Below are positions 9,364 through 18,950 of a stretch of DNA of 64,000 bases, piece by piece (within the stretch, counting starts at the first letter, position 1; every line of letters begins with the position of its first letter). Position numbers and translations under genes: made by a program. The notes beneath the pieces were generated by a model. That model was not told the origin of the DNA and made no database searches. It saw only the letters and a list, made by a program, of their open reading frames with translations. Source of the DNA: Azospirillum sp. TSA2s (lineage in GTDB: Bacteria > Pseudomonadota > Alphaproteobacteria > Azospirillales > Azospirillaceae); assembly GCF_004923315.1 (NCBI RefSeq), contig NZ_CP039645.1:1-64000 (forward strand). The letters run 5' to 3'.

Positions 9364-10421
9364 CAGTTGCAGGCCTTGACGCTGCCGGGCTTCACGCCCT
9401 GGCAGACCACGTCCTTGGTCACCCAGCCGGCGTCGATCACCTGGCCGAGGTTGTCCTTGGTGATGGCGATCGGGGTGAGGAACAGCGAGGTCATCTTCTG
9501 CTTCTTCGGGCCGCCGTCGAAGCTGGTGGCGCCGGCGATGTCGGTCATCTTCTTGCCGCCGGCCAGCTCCATGGCGATTTCGGCGGCGCGGCGGCCGAGT
9601 TCGCGGGCGTCCTTCCACACCGAGACCGTCTGGGTGCCGAGCGCGATGCGGTTCAGCGCCGCCTTGTCGCCGTCCTGGCCCGACACCGGCACGGTCCCGG
9701 CCAAGCCCTGCGCCGCCAGCGCGGCGACGGCGCCACCCGCCGTGCCGTCGTTGGAGGCGACCACGGCATCGACCTTGTTGCCGGTCTTGGTCAGGATCTG
9801 CTCCATGTTCTGCTGGGCGATGGCGGGAAGCCATTTGTCGGTATAGGCCTCGCCGACATTCTTCACGTCGCCGCGGTCGATGGCGGATTTCAGCACCTCC
9901 ATCTGGCCGGCGAACAGGAAGTCGGCGTTGGGGTCGGTGGAGCTGCCCTTGATGAAGGCGTAGTTGCCCTTGGGCTTCAGCGCGAAGACGCTGCGCGCCT
10001 GGAGGCGGCCGACCTCCTTGTTGTCGAAAGTGATGTAGAAGGCGGACGGGATTTCGATCAGGCGGTCATAGCCGACGACCGGAATGCCTTCGGCGGCGGC
10101 CTTCTCCACCGCCGGGCGGATGGCGTCGCTGTCCTGCGCCAGGATGATCAGCGCGTTGGCGCCGCGCGAGATCAGCGATTCGATGTCGGAGAGCTGCTTG
10201 GCCGGGGAGGACTGGGCGTCGGCCGAGAGATAGGTGCCGCCGGCCTTTTCGATGACGGCCTTGATCGCGGCCTCGTCGGTCTTCCAGCGCTCTTCCTGGA
10301 AGTTGGACCAGGAGACGCCGACGGTGGTGCCGGCGGCGAGCGCGGCGGTGGCGGTCATGGTGGTGGCGGCGGCCAGCGTCAGGAACAGGCCGGCCATGGT
10401 GGCGGTGAGGCGGTGCTTCAT
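9363..10421 (-). CDS. xylF: D-xylose-binding periplasmic protein
   Basis: 352 residues. The ATG at 10421 has GGAGG upstream and is followed by a signal peptide ending ATAALAAG. The periplasmic sugar-binding type I fold is clear: [67 protein letters not shown] and [16 protein letters not shown] are all characteristic of XylF rather than RbsB. It delivers xylose to XylH. It is separated from xylA by a 250-base spacer holding a palindromic intergenic element, the only loose joint in an otherwise overlapping operon. mRNA processing at that element could set a different level for the receptor. Confidence 0.93.
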   Translation of the reverse strand: MKHRLTATMAGLFLTLAAATTMTATAALAAGTTVGVSWSNFQEERWKTDEAAIKAVIEKAGGTYLSADAQSSPAKQLSDIESLISRGANALIILAQDSDAIRPAVEKAAAEGIPVVGYDRLIEIPSAFYITFDNKEVGRLQARSVFALKPKGNYAFIKGSSTDPNADFLFAGQMEVLKSAIDRGDVKNVGEAYTDKWLPAIAQQNMEQILTKTGNKVDAVVASNDGTAGGAVAALAAQGLAGTVPVSGQDGDKAALNRIALGTQTVSVWKDARELGRRAAEIAMELAGGKKMTDIAGATSFDGGPKKQKMTSLFLTPIAITKDNLGQVIDAGWVTKDVVCQGVKPGSVKACN

Positions 10422-10501
10422 CGTGTTTCCTCCCTGTGTGGCCGTCCTGGGGCGGCGGCCTTGTTGATGGACGTGAGCAGAATTCCGAGGGGTGGCATGA
10501 A

Positions 10502-10657
10502 CTCCCTCTCCCGTCCCGGGAGAGGGAAGGGGCCCGCCGCGAAGCGGTGGGAAGGGTGAGGGGTGGTGCAAGGAACCATGCGGTTTGGGATTCTTGGAAT
10601 CCCCCTCACCCTCCCCGCCTTCGGCGGGTCCCCTCCCTCTCCCGGGGCGGGAGAGGG
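10502..10657. repeat. Long palindromic intergenic element, copy A
   Basis: About 155 bases with near-complementary ends (CTCTCCCGTCCCGGGAGAGG on the left, CCTCTCCCGGGGCGGGAGAG on the right). A second nested pair is AAGGGTGAGGGG / CCCCTCACCCT, around the core AAGGAACCATGCGG. The same element recurs at 16835-16993 and 19567-19719. It lies between xylA and xylF and would form a strong RNA hairpin in the operon transcript. Confidence 0.85.
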
Positions 10658-10674
10658 CATGTCACATGCCCTTC

Positions 10675-11997
10675 TCAAACGTACCGGTTGACGATGTTCT
10701 CCAGATACTCCTGCCGGCCGGAGCGCGGCTGGGGGTTGAGGGTGCCGGACAGCGCCCGGTCGGCGAGCGTGGCGAGGTCGCGCTTGCCGGACAGGATCGC
10801 CTGCCCCTCCGCGCCGTCCCAGCCGGCGTAGCGCTCGGCCAGCGGTTTGGTCAGGGCGCCGTCCTCCAGCATTTGGGCCGCCTGCAGCAGGGCGCGGGCG
10901 CAAGAGTCGATGCCGCCGATGTGGCCGTGCAGCAGGTCCGCCGGGTCGAGCGACTGGCGGCGGATCTTGGCGTCGAAATTCAGGCCGCCGGTGGTGAAGC
11001 CGCCGCCCTTCAGGATGTCGTGCATCACCACCGTCAGCTCGCCGATGTCGTTGGCGAACTGGTCGGTGTCCCAGCCCAGCAGCGCGTCGCCGCGGTTCAT
11101 GTCGAGCGAACCGAAGATGCCGAGCGCCAGCGCCAAGGCCACCTCGTGCTGGAAGCTGTGGCCGGCGAGGATGGCGTGGTTCTGTTCGATGTTCACCCGC
11201 ACGTCGGCCAGCAGGTCGTAGCGCTCCAGGAAGCCGTAGACGGTGGCGACGTCGAAGTCGTACTGGTGCTTGGTCGGCTCGCGCGGCTTCGGTTCGATCA
11301 GGATCGGGCCGTCGAAGCCGATCCTGTGCTTGTGCTCCACCACCATCGCCAGGAAGCGGCCCATCTGGTCCAGCTCGCGCTTCAGGTCGGTGTTCAGCAG
11401 CGTCTCATAGCCCTCGCGACCGCCCCACATGACGTAGTTGGCGCCGCCCAGCGCGTGAGTGGCCTCCAGCGCCGCGCGCACCTGCCCGCAGGCGTAGAGG
11501 AAGACGTCCGGGTCCGGGTTGGTCGCGGCGCCGGCCATGTAGCGGCGGTGCGAGAACAGGTTGGCGGTGCCCCACAGCAGACGGACCTTGGCGGTCTCCA
11601 TCTTGGCCGCGAACAGCTCGGTGATGGCCTTCAGGTTGTCGGTGCTCTCGGCCAGCGTGGCGCCTTCGGGGGCGGCGTCGAGGTCGTGGAAGCAGAAGAA
11701 GGGGATGTCGAGCAGCCGGAACATCTCGAAGGCGACGTCGGCCTTGGCGCGCGCCGCCGCCATCGGGTCCTGGCCGGGACGCATCCACGGGCGCTGGAAG
11801 GTCTCGCCGCCGAAGGGGTCGCCGCCCGGCCAGCAGAAGCTGTGCCAGTAGCAGGCGGCCAGCCGCAGATGGTCCTCCATCCGCTTGCCCAGCACCACGC
11901 GGTCCTTGTCGTACCAGCGGTAGGACAGCGGGTCGCGGCTGTCCGGGCCGCGATAGGCCACCGGGGACAGGTCGCCGAAGAAAGAGGCGGTGCTCAA
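10675..11997 (-). CDS. xylA: Xylose isomerase
   Basis: 440 residues, the usual length for class II xylose isomerases. The start appears to be TTG 11997, overlapping the xylB stop (TTGA) and preceded by AAGGAG; no ATG is suitably placed. Motifs include [31 protein letters not shown] (catalytic His-Asp), [32 protein letters not shown] (metal-binding Glu/Lys) and [17 protein letters not shown]. It converts D-xylose to D-xylulose in the cytoplasm, which XylB then phosphorylates. Non-ATG initiation may keep synthesis coupled to xylB translation. Confidence 0.95.
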   Translation of the reverse strand: MSTASFFGDLSPVAYRGPDSRDPLSYRWYDKDRVVLGKRMEDHLRLAACYWHSFCWPGGDPFGGETFQRPWMRPGQDPMAAARAKADVAFEMFRLLDIPFFCFHDLDAAPEGATLAESTDNLKAITELFAAKMETAKVRLLWGTANLFSHRRYMAGAATNPDPDVFLYACGQVRAALEATHALGGANYVMWGGREGYETLLNTDLKRELDQMGRFLAMVVEHKHRIGFDGPILIEPKPREPTKHQYDFDVATVYGFLERYDLLADVRVNIEQNHAILAGHSFQHEVALALALGIFGSLDMNRGDALLGWDTDQFANDIGELTVVMHDILKGGGFTTGGLNFDAKIRRQSLDPADLLHGHIGGIDSCARALLQAAQMLEDGALTKPLAERYAGWDGAEGQAILSGKRDLATLADRALSGTLNPQPRSGRQEYLENIVNRYV

Positions 11998-13445
11998 GAC
12001 GCGAACTCCTTGGCAAGGGGGTAGAGCCGGCGCCAGCGCAGCCAGGCCAGGCTGTACGCCTCGGCGCGGGCCGGATCGGGGGTGAAGGTCTCGAGACGGC
12101 GGGGCTTGCGGCAGACGGCGGCGGGGGCTTCCCCGGTCGCCGCCATGCGGCCGAGATGGGCGGCGCCGAGAGCCGCTCCGACCTCGCCGTCCTCGATGCG
12201 GTGGATGGTGACGCCGATCGCGTCGGCGCAGATGCGCGCCCACAGCCGCGAGCGGGAGCCGCCGCCGGCGAGGTCGAAGACCGTCGGTGCGCCGGCCCCG
12301 AGTGCCACGAGGTTGTCGCGGGAGGCGAAGGCGACGCCTTCGAGAACCGCCTGGACCATGGCGTTGCGGTCGGTCTCCGCCGACAGGCCGGCGAACAGGC
12401 CGCGCACGGTGGCGTCGTTGTGGGGGGTGCGCTCGCCCGACAGATAAGGCAGGAAGGCGACCGGCGAGGGGCCGTCCACCGCGTCGCCGAGCGGGGCCAG
12501 CAGCTCCGCCTCCGGCGCGCCGAGGGTGGAGGCGGCCCAGGCGAGCGAGGCGGCCGAGGACAGCATGACGCCCATCTGGTGCCAGACGCCCGGCAGCGCG
12601 TGGCAGAAGGCATGGACCGCCATCGCCGGGTTGGGCAGGAAGCGGTCGGTCGTCCGCCACACCACGCCGGAGGTGCCGAGGCTGAGGAAGCCGTCGCCGG
12701 GCGTGATGGCGCCGAGGCCGACGGCGCTGGCGGCGCAGTCCCCTGCCCCGCCCGCCACCACCGGCGTCGTCGGCATGCCCCAGCGGCGGGCGAGGTCGGG
12801 CGACAGCCGGGCGACGGCGTCGGAGCCTTCGGCCAGATCCGGCATGTGGGCGCGGGTCATGCGGGTGGCGGCGAGCAGATCGTCCGACCAGTCGCGCCGC
12901 GCCACGTCCAGCCACAGCGTGCCGGAGGCGTCGGACATCTCCTCCACCATCGCGCCGGTCATCCGCCAGCGGACATAGGCCTTGGGCAGCAGCACCTTGG
13001 CCAGCGCGGCGAAGATGTCCGGCTCCTCCTCCGCCACCCACAGCAGTTTGGGGGCGGTGAAGCCGGGCATGGCGATGTTGCCGCTGATGGCGCGCAGAGT
13101 CGGGAGGGTTTCCTCCAGCGTCGCGCATTGGTGGTGGGAGCGGCCGTCGTTCCACAGGATGGCGGGGCGCAGCACCCGGTTGTCGGCGCCCAGCAGGACG
13201 GCGCCGTGCATCTGGCCGGAGAAGCCGATGCCGATGACGGCAGCGAGATCCGCCGGCTGGCGTTCGGCCAGTTCGTCCACCGCGGCGATGGCGGCGGCGA
13301 CCCAGTCCTCCGGCTCCTGCTCCGACCACAGGGGGTGGGGGCGGGAGACGGTGCAGGGGCGGGACGCGCTGCCGGCGACGGCCCCGTCGGCGTCGGTCAG
13401 CACCGCCTTGACGCTGGACGTGCCGATGTCGATCCCGAGAAACAT
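11994..13445 (-). CDS. xylB: Xylulokinase
   Basis: 483 residues, FGGY carbohydrate kinase family, full length. The N-terminal nucleotide-fold motif is [52 protein letters not shown] and the C-terminal [19 protein letters not shown] are family signatures. It phosphorylates D-xylulose to xylulose 5-phosphate for the pentose phosphate route. The ATG lies 31 bases after the regulator gene and its stop overlaps the xylA start. Confidence 0.95.
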   Translation of the reverse strand: MFLGIDIGTSSVKAVLTDADGAVAGSASRPCTVSRPHPLWSEQEPEDWVAAAIAAVDELAERQPADLAAVIGIGFSGQMHGAVLLGADNRVLRPAILWNDGRSHHQCATLEETLPTLRAISGNIAMPGFTAPKLLWVAEEEPDIFAALAKVLLPKAYVRWRMTGAMVEEMSDASGTLWLDVARRDWSDDLLAATRMTRAHMPDLAEGSDAVARLSPDLARRWGMPTTPVVAGGAGDCAASAVGLGAITPGDGFLSLGTSGVVWRTTDRFLPNPAMAVHAFCHALPGVWHQMGVMLSSAASLAWAASTLGAPEAELLAPLGDAVDGPSPVAFLPYLSGERTPHNDATVRGLFAGLSAETDRNAMVQAVLEGVAFASRDNLVALGAGAPTVFDLAGGGSRSRLWARICADAIGVTIHRIEDGEVGAALGAAHLGRMAATGEAPAAVCRKPRRLETFTPDPARAEAYSLAWLRWRRLYPLAKEFAS

Positions 13446-13476
13446 GACTGTCGACCTTATCTGATGCCCCGAGTGG

Positions 13477-14535
13477 TCAGGGCAGGTTGTCGCGCAGGAT
13501 GACCTGGACCCGGATGTGCTCCTGCGCCGCGACGATCTCCTGGCCCGTAACCAGGGCGTGGAGCACCCGCGCCATCGAGCGCGCCTCGTGCCCCGGATCC
13601 TGGGCGACCAGGGCGGCGAAGGTGCCGTCCAACAGCATGCGGCGGGTGGCGGGGGTCAGCTCGTGCCCGACGCAGAGGATCTTGCGGGCAAGGCCGGCCT
13701 CGGCCAGCGCCTCGCCGATGCCGACCGAGCCTTCGCCGGTGTTGTAGATCGCCACCAGACCGGGCGTGTCGGCCAGCATGCGGCGGACCAGATCGCGGTT
13801 GCGCTCGGGATCGTCGCGCCCCTCCACCGGGATCAGGCGGGTGAGGTGGGGGTATTCCTCCGCCAGCACCTGCCCGAAGCCGAAACGGCGTTCGGCATGG
13901 TCGCGCAGGCTGCCGGAGCCGGTGACGATGCCGACGGAGCCGCCGGGCTCGCCGGTGCGCGGCGGGCCGAGGAAACGGCCGACCAGCGATCCGGCGGTGC
14001 GGCCGGCAGCGATGTTGTCGATGCCGACATAATGCTGGCGCCGTGACGACGGCGCATCCGACACCAGCGTCACCACCGCCATGCCGGCCTCCACCAGATC
14101 GTCGATGGCGGCGCGGATGCGCGGGTGGTCGAGCGCGACCAGCGCCACCCCGTCGAAACGGCCCGGCAGGGTGGCCAGCTCCGCCGCCAGGGTGTCGGCG
14201 TCGAACACGTCGGTCTCGACGATCTCCACCGCGATGCGGCGGGCGCGGAACCAGTCGGCCTGGGCGCGGACGTTGTCGGCGATGTCCATCATGAAGCGGT
14301 TGCCGCCGCCGGGCAGCACCACGGCGAAGCGCCAGGATCGCGCCCGCGCCAGCTCCGCCGCGGCAGCCAGCGGGCGGAAACCCAGACGCTGCACCGCCTC
14401 CTGCACCTTGGTCGCGGTCTTGGCGCTGACGCCGGGGCGGCCGTTGACCACCCGGTCGGCCGTGGCAAGGCTGACGCCGGCCGCAGCAGCCACGTCACGC
14501 AGGGTCAGGGGTGCGTCGTTGACTTGATTGTTCAT
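13477..14535 (-). CDS. LacI family transcriptional regulator of the xylose operon
   Basis: 352 residues. The N-terminal LacI HTH is intact (TLRDVAAAAGVSLATADRVV, NGRPGVSAKTATKVQEA), followed by the periplasmic-binding-protein-like sensor (FDGVALVALDHPRIRAAIDD, VGIDNIAAGRTAGSLVGRFL, FAALVAQDPGHEARSMARVL). It is the first gene of the operon, so it probably controls its own synthesis together with xylBAFHG and releases DNA when xylose or a related sugar binds. A strong inverted repeat just upstream (14556-14577) is the likely operator. The ligand is inferred from gene context. Confidence 0.9.
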   Translation of the reverse strand: MNNQVNDAPLTLRDVAAAAGVSLATADRVVNGRPGVSAKTATKVQEAVQRLGFRPLAAAAELARARSWRFAVVLPGGGNRFMMDIADNVRAQADWFRARRIAVEIVETDVFDADTLAAELATLPGRFDGVALVALDHPRIRAAIDDLVEAGMAVVTLVSDAPSSRRQHYVGIDNIAAGRTAGSLVGRFLGPPRTGEPGGSVGIVTGSGSLRDHAERRFGFGQVLAEEYPHLTRLIPVEGRDDPERNRDLVRRMLADTPGLVAIYNTGEGSVGIGEALAEAGLARKILCVGHELTPATRRMLLDGTFAALVAQDPGHEARSMARVLHALVTGQEIVAAQEHIRVQVILRDNLP

Positions 14536-14555
14536 GCCGCGAACATATGCCGGTG

Positions 14556-14577
14556 TTTTGAGGTACGCAACTCAAAA
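14556..14577. promoter_or_regulatory. Candidate LacI-family operator of the xylose operon
   Basis: Perfect 7-base inverted repeat TTTTGAG-N8-CTCAAAA, 21 bases upstream of the regulator start codon on the minus strand. Position and symmetry suit an autoregulated operator. The palindrome lacks the central CG of classical LacI sites, so assignment rests on context. Confidence 0.6.
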
Positions 14578-14681
14578 ACTGAAGCGTGATTGGTGCTCTA
14601 AAAGTTTGTGGTTTTTCGTGAGTCCTGTTGAGAGACGCTTCAAGTTTGAACCGCTTCGCATTGGACCCCATCATGAGCCCG

Positions 14682-14781
14682 CCTCGGCCGTCATTCCCGC
14701 GAAGGCGGGAATCCAGACGTTCTAAGGGTCCAAGAAGCGGATTAGCCTGGATCCCCGCCTCCGCGGGGATGACGGCCGAGG
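14682..14781. repeat. Palindromic intergenic repeat, GTCATTCCCGCG type
   Basis: Two arms of about 35 bases in inverted orientation. The left starts CCTCGGCCGTCATTCCCGCG and the right ends GCGGGGATGACGGCCGAGG, with a loop of about 30 bases. The GTCATTCCCGCGAAGGCGGG core is a widespread type of proteobacterial intergenic repeat. The rest of 14536-15043 holds the operon promoter/operator, and I see no gene in it. Confidence 0.8.
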
Positions 14782-15043
14782 GAGGCCCGTAAAAACGACA
14801 AGCTCTGACGTCCGGCCGATCCGCTGTGAAATTCAGCAGGTTGCCGGACCCACGATTTTAGGTGCGTACGTCAAAATGCGTCGGCGGTTCGTCGTCATTG
14901 GGCTTAGGCGGCGCGAATCGCTGCCCCCGACCGGAGACTGCGCTACTCCCGATGGGGCTCGACACCTTCGATTGCACCCATGACCGGGGGACACGCGGGA
15001 ATTTAGGCTTGCTCCTCCCTCGTGCCACAGCCAGCAGGGTGGA

Positions 15044-16891
15044 ATGCCGCAGCTGAGAACCCATCAGCAACTGGTCAGCGCCATCGCCAACGCCATCGGC
15101 CAGCAGCAGACGGAGGTTCGCGACGTTCTGGCGGCGGTGACGCCCGGCGGGGGGAAATCGCTGCTGCCGGTCATCATGGCGGCGGCGCTGCACAAGGCCG
15201 GGCGGATCGACCGGGTCTGTTGGATCGTGCCGCGCGACAGCCTGCGCCAGCAGGCGGAGGAGGCCTTCGTCGATCCGCGCTGGCGCGAGCTGTTGGGACA
15301 CACCATCGCCTTGCGGGCGGCGGAGAACGGGCGCGACCTCTGCCGCGGGTTGGAGGGCTACGTCACCACCTATCAGGCGGTCGCCGCCGCGCCGGACCTG
15401 CATCTGCAGGAGTTCCGCCGCCACCGCTACCTGCTGGCGGTCGACGAACTGCACCATCTGCCGGCGGTGTTCGACACCGACCGCATGGCGGCGGTCGAGG
15501 AGGAAACGGCGTGGAGCCGGTCGATCCTGCCGCTGCTGGAAAACGCGTCGGCCCGGCTGCTGATGAGCGGGACGCTGGAGCGCGCCGACGGGCGGCCGAT
15601 CCTGTGGTTGCCCTACCGCGCGCCGCAGGGGACGCGGAAGGTGCGGGAGATCGACTTCAAGGCGCCGGGCTGGGCGGTGGTCGGCTATTCCCGCCGGCAG
15701 GCGCTGGCGGAGAAGGCGATCCTGCCGGTCACCTTCGGCGCGATGGACGGCTCGGCCTCCTGGCTGGATGCGGAGCGCACCAACCGCTGGGTCGATGCCC
15801 TGTCCAAGGCGGGGGAGAACACGCGCGACGCCCTGTTCACCGCGCTGCGCACCGGCTTCGCCCAGGCGATGCTGCGCGAGGCCTACCGCTCCTGCCGGGA
15901 GCATCGGGCCAAACGGCGGGCGGAGCTGAAGCTGCCGAAGGGGCGCGACGATCCGGGGCTGGGCAAGCTGCTGGTGATCGCGCCGGACCAGGGGACGGCG
16001 CGCTTCTATCTGGAGACGCTGCAAGGCTGGATGCCGAAGGAGCAGGCCGGGCGCATGGCGCGGCTCGCCATTTCGGACTGCCGCGACGCGCAGGAGGTGG
16101 TGGCCGCCTTCCGGCTGCGGCCGGAGCCGGCGGTGCTGGTCTCGGTCGCCATGGCCTATGAGGGGCTGGACGCGCCGTCGATCACCCATGTCGCCTGCCT
16201 GACGCACATCCGCTCCCGCCCCTGGCTGGAGCAGGCGATCGCGCGGGCGACGCGGGTGGACCCGCATGGCGGACCTTACGATCGGCAGCGGGCGCTGATC
16301 TACCACCCCTCCGACGCGCTGTTCGAGCAGTTCCGCACCATGGTGGAGACCCAGCAGGGCACCCGCGCCATGGTGAAGACCCGCCGCCCGCAGCAGGAGC
16401 TTCCCTTCGAACGGTCGGCGGAGCGGGAGCCGGAGATCATCCCGCTGGAATCCAACGCGACGGCGCTGAGCTTCGCGGTGGTGGCGCCGGGGCCGGATTT
16501 CGGTGCGCAATCGCGCGATCCGGGGGAACTGCCGCTGACGCCGAGCGCGGCGGAGCATCACCTGCGCCAGCGCATCGGCCAGCTGGTCGCCGCGCAGGTG
16601 ATCGAGGACGAGGACAACAACCTCGTCGCCGAGGGGCCGACCGGCTACCACATCTACAACGCCGTGCTGAAGCGGCTGATGAAGAAGGCGCGCTCGGAAA
16701 TGACGCTGTCGGAGCTGGAGGCGACGGTCGGCTGGCTGGAGCGCAACCGGCTGTCGGACCACCGGCATTTGATCGTCGACGATCCGCAGTACCAGTGGTC
16801 GACCCGGCGGCGGGGGAAGACTATCGCATATAGTCCCCTCTCCCGCCCCGGGAGAGGGAAGGGGCCCGCCGCAAAGCGATGGGAAGGGTGA
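15044..16891 (+). CDS. DEAD/DEAH-box (SF2) helicase
   Basis: 615 residues. Helicase motifs are readable in order: I VTPGGGKS (about 32-39), II DELHH, III MSGTLERADG, and VI AIARATRVDP. The region after about residue 490 (HHLRQRIGQLVAAQVIEDED, KARSEMTLSELEATVGWLER) is a helical accessory domain seen on phage and plasmid helicases. It stands alone between two palindromic repeats with no partner nuclease or methylase, so a specific defence role cannot be argued. The last about 18 codons read into palindromic element copy B, so the native C-terminus may have been replaced by the insertion. Confidence 0.82.
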   Translation: MPQLRTHQQLVSAIANAIGQQQTEVRDVLAAVTPGGGKSLLPVIMAAALHKAGRIDRVCWIVPRDSLRQQAEEAFVDPRWRELLGHTIALRAAENGRDLCRGLEGYVTTYQAVAAAPDLHLQEFRRHRYLLAVDELHHLPAVFDTDRMAAVEEETAWSRSILPLLENASARLLMSGTLERADGRPILWLPYRAPQGTRKVREIDFKAPGWAVVGYSRRQALAEKAILPVTFGAMDGSASWLDAERTNRWVDALSKAGENTRDALFTALRTGFAQAMLREAYRSCREHRAKRRAELKLPKGRDDPGLGKLLVIAPDQGTARFYLETLQGWMPKEQAGRMARLAISDCRDAQEVVAAFRLRPEPAVLVSVAMAYEGLDAPSITHVACLTHIRSRPWLEQAIARATRVDPHGGPYDRQRALIYHPSDALFEQFRTMVETQQGTRAMVKTRRPQQELPFERSAEREPEIIPLESNATALSFAVVAPGPDFGAQSRDPGELPLTPSAAEHHLRQRIGQLVAAQVIEDEDNNLVAEGPTGYHIYNAVLKRLMKKARSEMTLSELEATVGWLERNRLSDHRHLIVDDPQYQWSTRRRGKTIAYSPLSRPGRGKGPAAKRWEG

Positions 16892-16993
16892 GGGGTGATC
16901 CAAGGAACCATGCGGTTCGGGACCCTTGCTCTGCCCCTCACCCTCCCCACGCCTGCGGCGTGGGTCCCCTCCCTCTCCCGGGGCGGGAGAGGG
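16835..16993. repeat. Long palindromic intergenic element, copy B (overlaps helicase 3' end)
   Basis: Same element and same orientation as copies at 10502 and 19567, with core CCAAGGAACCATGCGG and ends CTCTCCCGCCCCGGGAGAGG / CCTCTCCCGGGGCGGGAGAG. Its left arm is translated as the C-terminal tail of the helicase gene, and the right arm ends 10 bases before the convergent LysR gene, where it could act as a bidirectional terminator. Confidence 0.85.
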
Positions 16994-17003
16994 CGTTAAT
17001 TGC

Positions 17004-17912
17004 TCACCCCAGCCACGGACACCGCCCCTCCAGCAGGTCGCGGTCGCGGGTCAGGGCGTCGGCCATGAAGTCGAGGAAGGCGCGGACGCGGCCCATGTGG
17101 CGCAAATCCTCGTGCGTCAGCAGCCAGAGCTTGGCGTCGGCCTCCGGCACCGGGTCGCCGATGCGGCGGAAGGCGGGGTCGCGGTCGACCACGCCGCAGG
17201 GCAGCAGGCCAAGGCCGATTCCCGCCCGCACCGCCTCCACCGCGCCCGCCACCGAGTTGACGCGGTAGCCGACGGAGGCCTCGGGCACCGTCCGCTTCAT
17301 CCAGTGGGCGAGGTTGGTGTGGTCGAAGGACTCGTCCAGCCCGACCCAGGGGTGGCGGTCGAGATCGCCGGTGCGGTCCGTCCCGTCCAGATAAGCGGCG
17401 GCGCCATAGACGGCGAAGGCGAGGCCCGACACCGCACGGCCCACCAGATTCTCCGGCGGGCTGCTGGTGGCGCGGATCGCCACGTCGGCTTCGCGCCGGG
17501 TCAGGCTGAGCGAGGCCTCCGCCGCAACCAGATCGACGCGCAGCTCCGGATGCAGCCGGCGGAAGGCGGCGATGTGGCGCGGCAGGATGTAGAGGGTCAG
17601 GATGTCGACGGTGGTCACGCGCAGGCTGCCGCTGATCCGGGTGTCGCGGCCGGACAGCAACCGGTTGGCGGCGGCCAGATCCTCCTCCATCTTCTGCGCC
17701 ACCCGGTGCATCTCGTCGCCGGCCGCGGTCAGGACATAGCCGCCGGGCATCTTGTCGAACAGCCGGGCGCCCATCGCCTGCTCCAATGCCGTCACCCGGC
17801 GCAGAACCGTGCTGTGGTTTACCCCCAGGACACGCGCCGCCGCCGACAAGGACCCATGCCGCGCCACAGCCAGCAGAAAGCGAAGATCATCCCAGTTGCT
17901 GCTACTCAGCAT
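17004..17912 (-). CDS. LysR family transcriptional regulator
   Basis: 302 residues, standard LTTR length. The N-terminal winged HTH reads WDDLRFLLAVARHGSLSAAA, RVLGVNHSTVLRRVTALEQA and ARLFDKMPGGYVLTAAG. The rest is a substrate-binding domain (ILPRHIAAFRRLHPELRVDL, READVAIRATSSPPENLVGR, EAVRAGIGLGLLPCGVVDRD). It is divergent from the membrane protein/yceI pair 124 bases away, the usual arrangement for a LysR target, so it probably controls that pair. The effector is unknown. Confidence 0.9.
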   Translation of the reverse strand: MLSSSNWDDLRFLLAVARHGSLSAAARVLGVNHSTVLRRVTALEQAMGARLFDKMPGGYVLTAAGDEMHRVAQKMEEDLAAANRLLSGRDTRISGSLRVTTVDILTLYILPRHIAAFRRLHPELRVDLVAAEASLSLTRREADVAIRATSSPPENLVGRAVSGLAFAVYGAAAYLDGTDRTGDLDRHPWVGLDESFDHTNLAHWMKRTVPEASVGYRVNSVAGAVEAVRAGIGLGLLPCGVVDRDPAFRRIGDPVPEADAKLWLLTHEDLRHMGRVRAFLDFMADALTRDRDLLEGRCPWLG

Positions 17913-18036
17913 TTATTCCCGCTCATTCCTGCAGATGCTTTTTGCAAATCTCCTGAATTCGCGCTTACCAGAGCACAGGTTAGGGTCTCGACCAAGCGCA
18001 ACCTGCGCCACCCTATCGAGACCCGGCTGTTCCCCC

Positions 18037-18906
18037 ATGTCCGAGCTGCTTCAAGACCCCTTCGTTCAATCCAGCGTGCTGCCCCTGCTGGTCGGGCTGG
18101 TCCTGGTCGGCGTCCTGCATCTGCTGCGCCGTTCGCTGGCGGCGGCCGGCATCGCCGCCGGTTTCCTGGTCGTCTTCGCGCTGGTGATCGGCTTGCCGGC
18201 CCTGCCGCCGCCGTCCAGCATGGGCAAGCTGTTCTGGGCCTCGGCCGCCGGGCTGCTGCTGGGTGTTGGTGCCGATGCGGCGGGGCTGCGCGGGCGGATC
18301 GCTTCGGTGGTGCTGGCGGTCTGGCTGGCCGCTTCGCTGCTGTGGATCGCCCTGCCGGCGCTCGATTCCGTGGCGGCGGTCGTCAGTGTGCTGGTCCTGC
18401 TCGGCACCGCGGCGTGGGTCGCTTTTGCCCGCGGTTCGGAGCCCCCTGGTTCGGAGCCCCGTGGCTCCGAGACGGTGGAGAGCCCGACGGCGCCGGCGGC
18501 CTCGCTGCTGGCGCTGGCGCTGGCCGTCGGCGGCACCGCGCTGATCGGCTCCTCGGCCTCAATCGCCCAGATGGCGCTGGCGCTGGCGGCGTCGGCCGGT
18601 GGGTTCCTGCTGTGGAACTGGCCGGTGGAGCGCCATGGCTGGGGCCTGTCGGGCCGCGTGGCGACCGGCATCGCCGTGCTGCTGGCTGGGGTGCTGGCCC
18701 TGTACACCCAGACCCAGGCCGCGGTGCTGCTGCTGGCCCTGCCCGCCCTGTTCGCTGGCCATATCCGCCGCTTCCTTCCCCGCGGCGACGGCCTGATCGG
18801 CCGCGCCGCTTCGTCGGCGGCTGTCACGGTGGTCGCGGTCCTTCCGGCGCTGGTCGCCATCGGTGCGGCCTATGCGCTGACCGGCGGCGAGGCGTCGCCC
18901 TACTGA
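18037..18906 (+). CDS. Hypothetical multi-pass membrane protein
   Basis: 289 residues, almost entirely hydrophobic, with about eight or nine predicted helices (for example VLPLLVGLVLVGVLHLL, IAAGFLVVFALVIGLPAL, VAVVSVLVLLGTAAWVAFA and AVLLLALPALFAGHI). A short hydrophilic loop with a GSEPPGSEPRGSE repeat lies near residues 132-144. No family motif is recognised. It is divergent from the LysR gene and 44 bases upstream of yceI in the same direction, so the two may form one unit. Paired membrane and YceI proteins suggest an envelope or isoprenoid-related role, but this is conjecture. Confidence 0.65.
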   Translation: MSELLQDPFVQSSVLPLLVGLVLVGVLHLLRRSLAAAGIAAGFLVVFALVIGLPALPPPSSMGKLFWASAAGLLLGVGADAAGLRGRIASVVLAVWLAASLLWIALPALDSVAAVVSVLVLLGTAAWVAFARGSEPPGSEPRGSETVESPTAPAASLLALALAVGGTALIGSSASIAQMALALAASAGGFLLWNWPVERHGWGLSGRVATGIAVLLAGVLALYTQTQAAVLLLALPALFAGHIRRFLPRGDGLIGRAASSAAVTVVAVLPALVAIGAAYALTGGEASPY

Positions 18907-18950
18907 TCCCCTCTTTCCTCCATTCATCCTGTTTTTTCGGAGTTCCGTTT

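Noticed and set aside
14862-15056. 64-codon plus-strand frame in front of the helicase
   Set aside because: No homology or ribosome-binding site; overlaps the helicase start.
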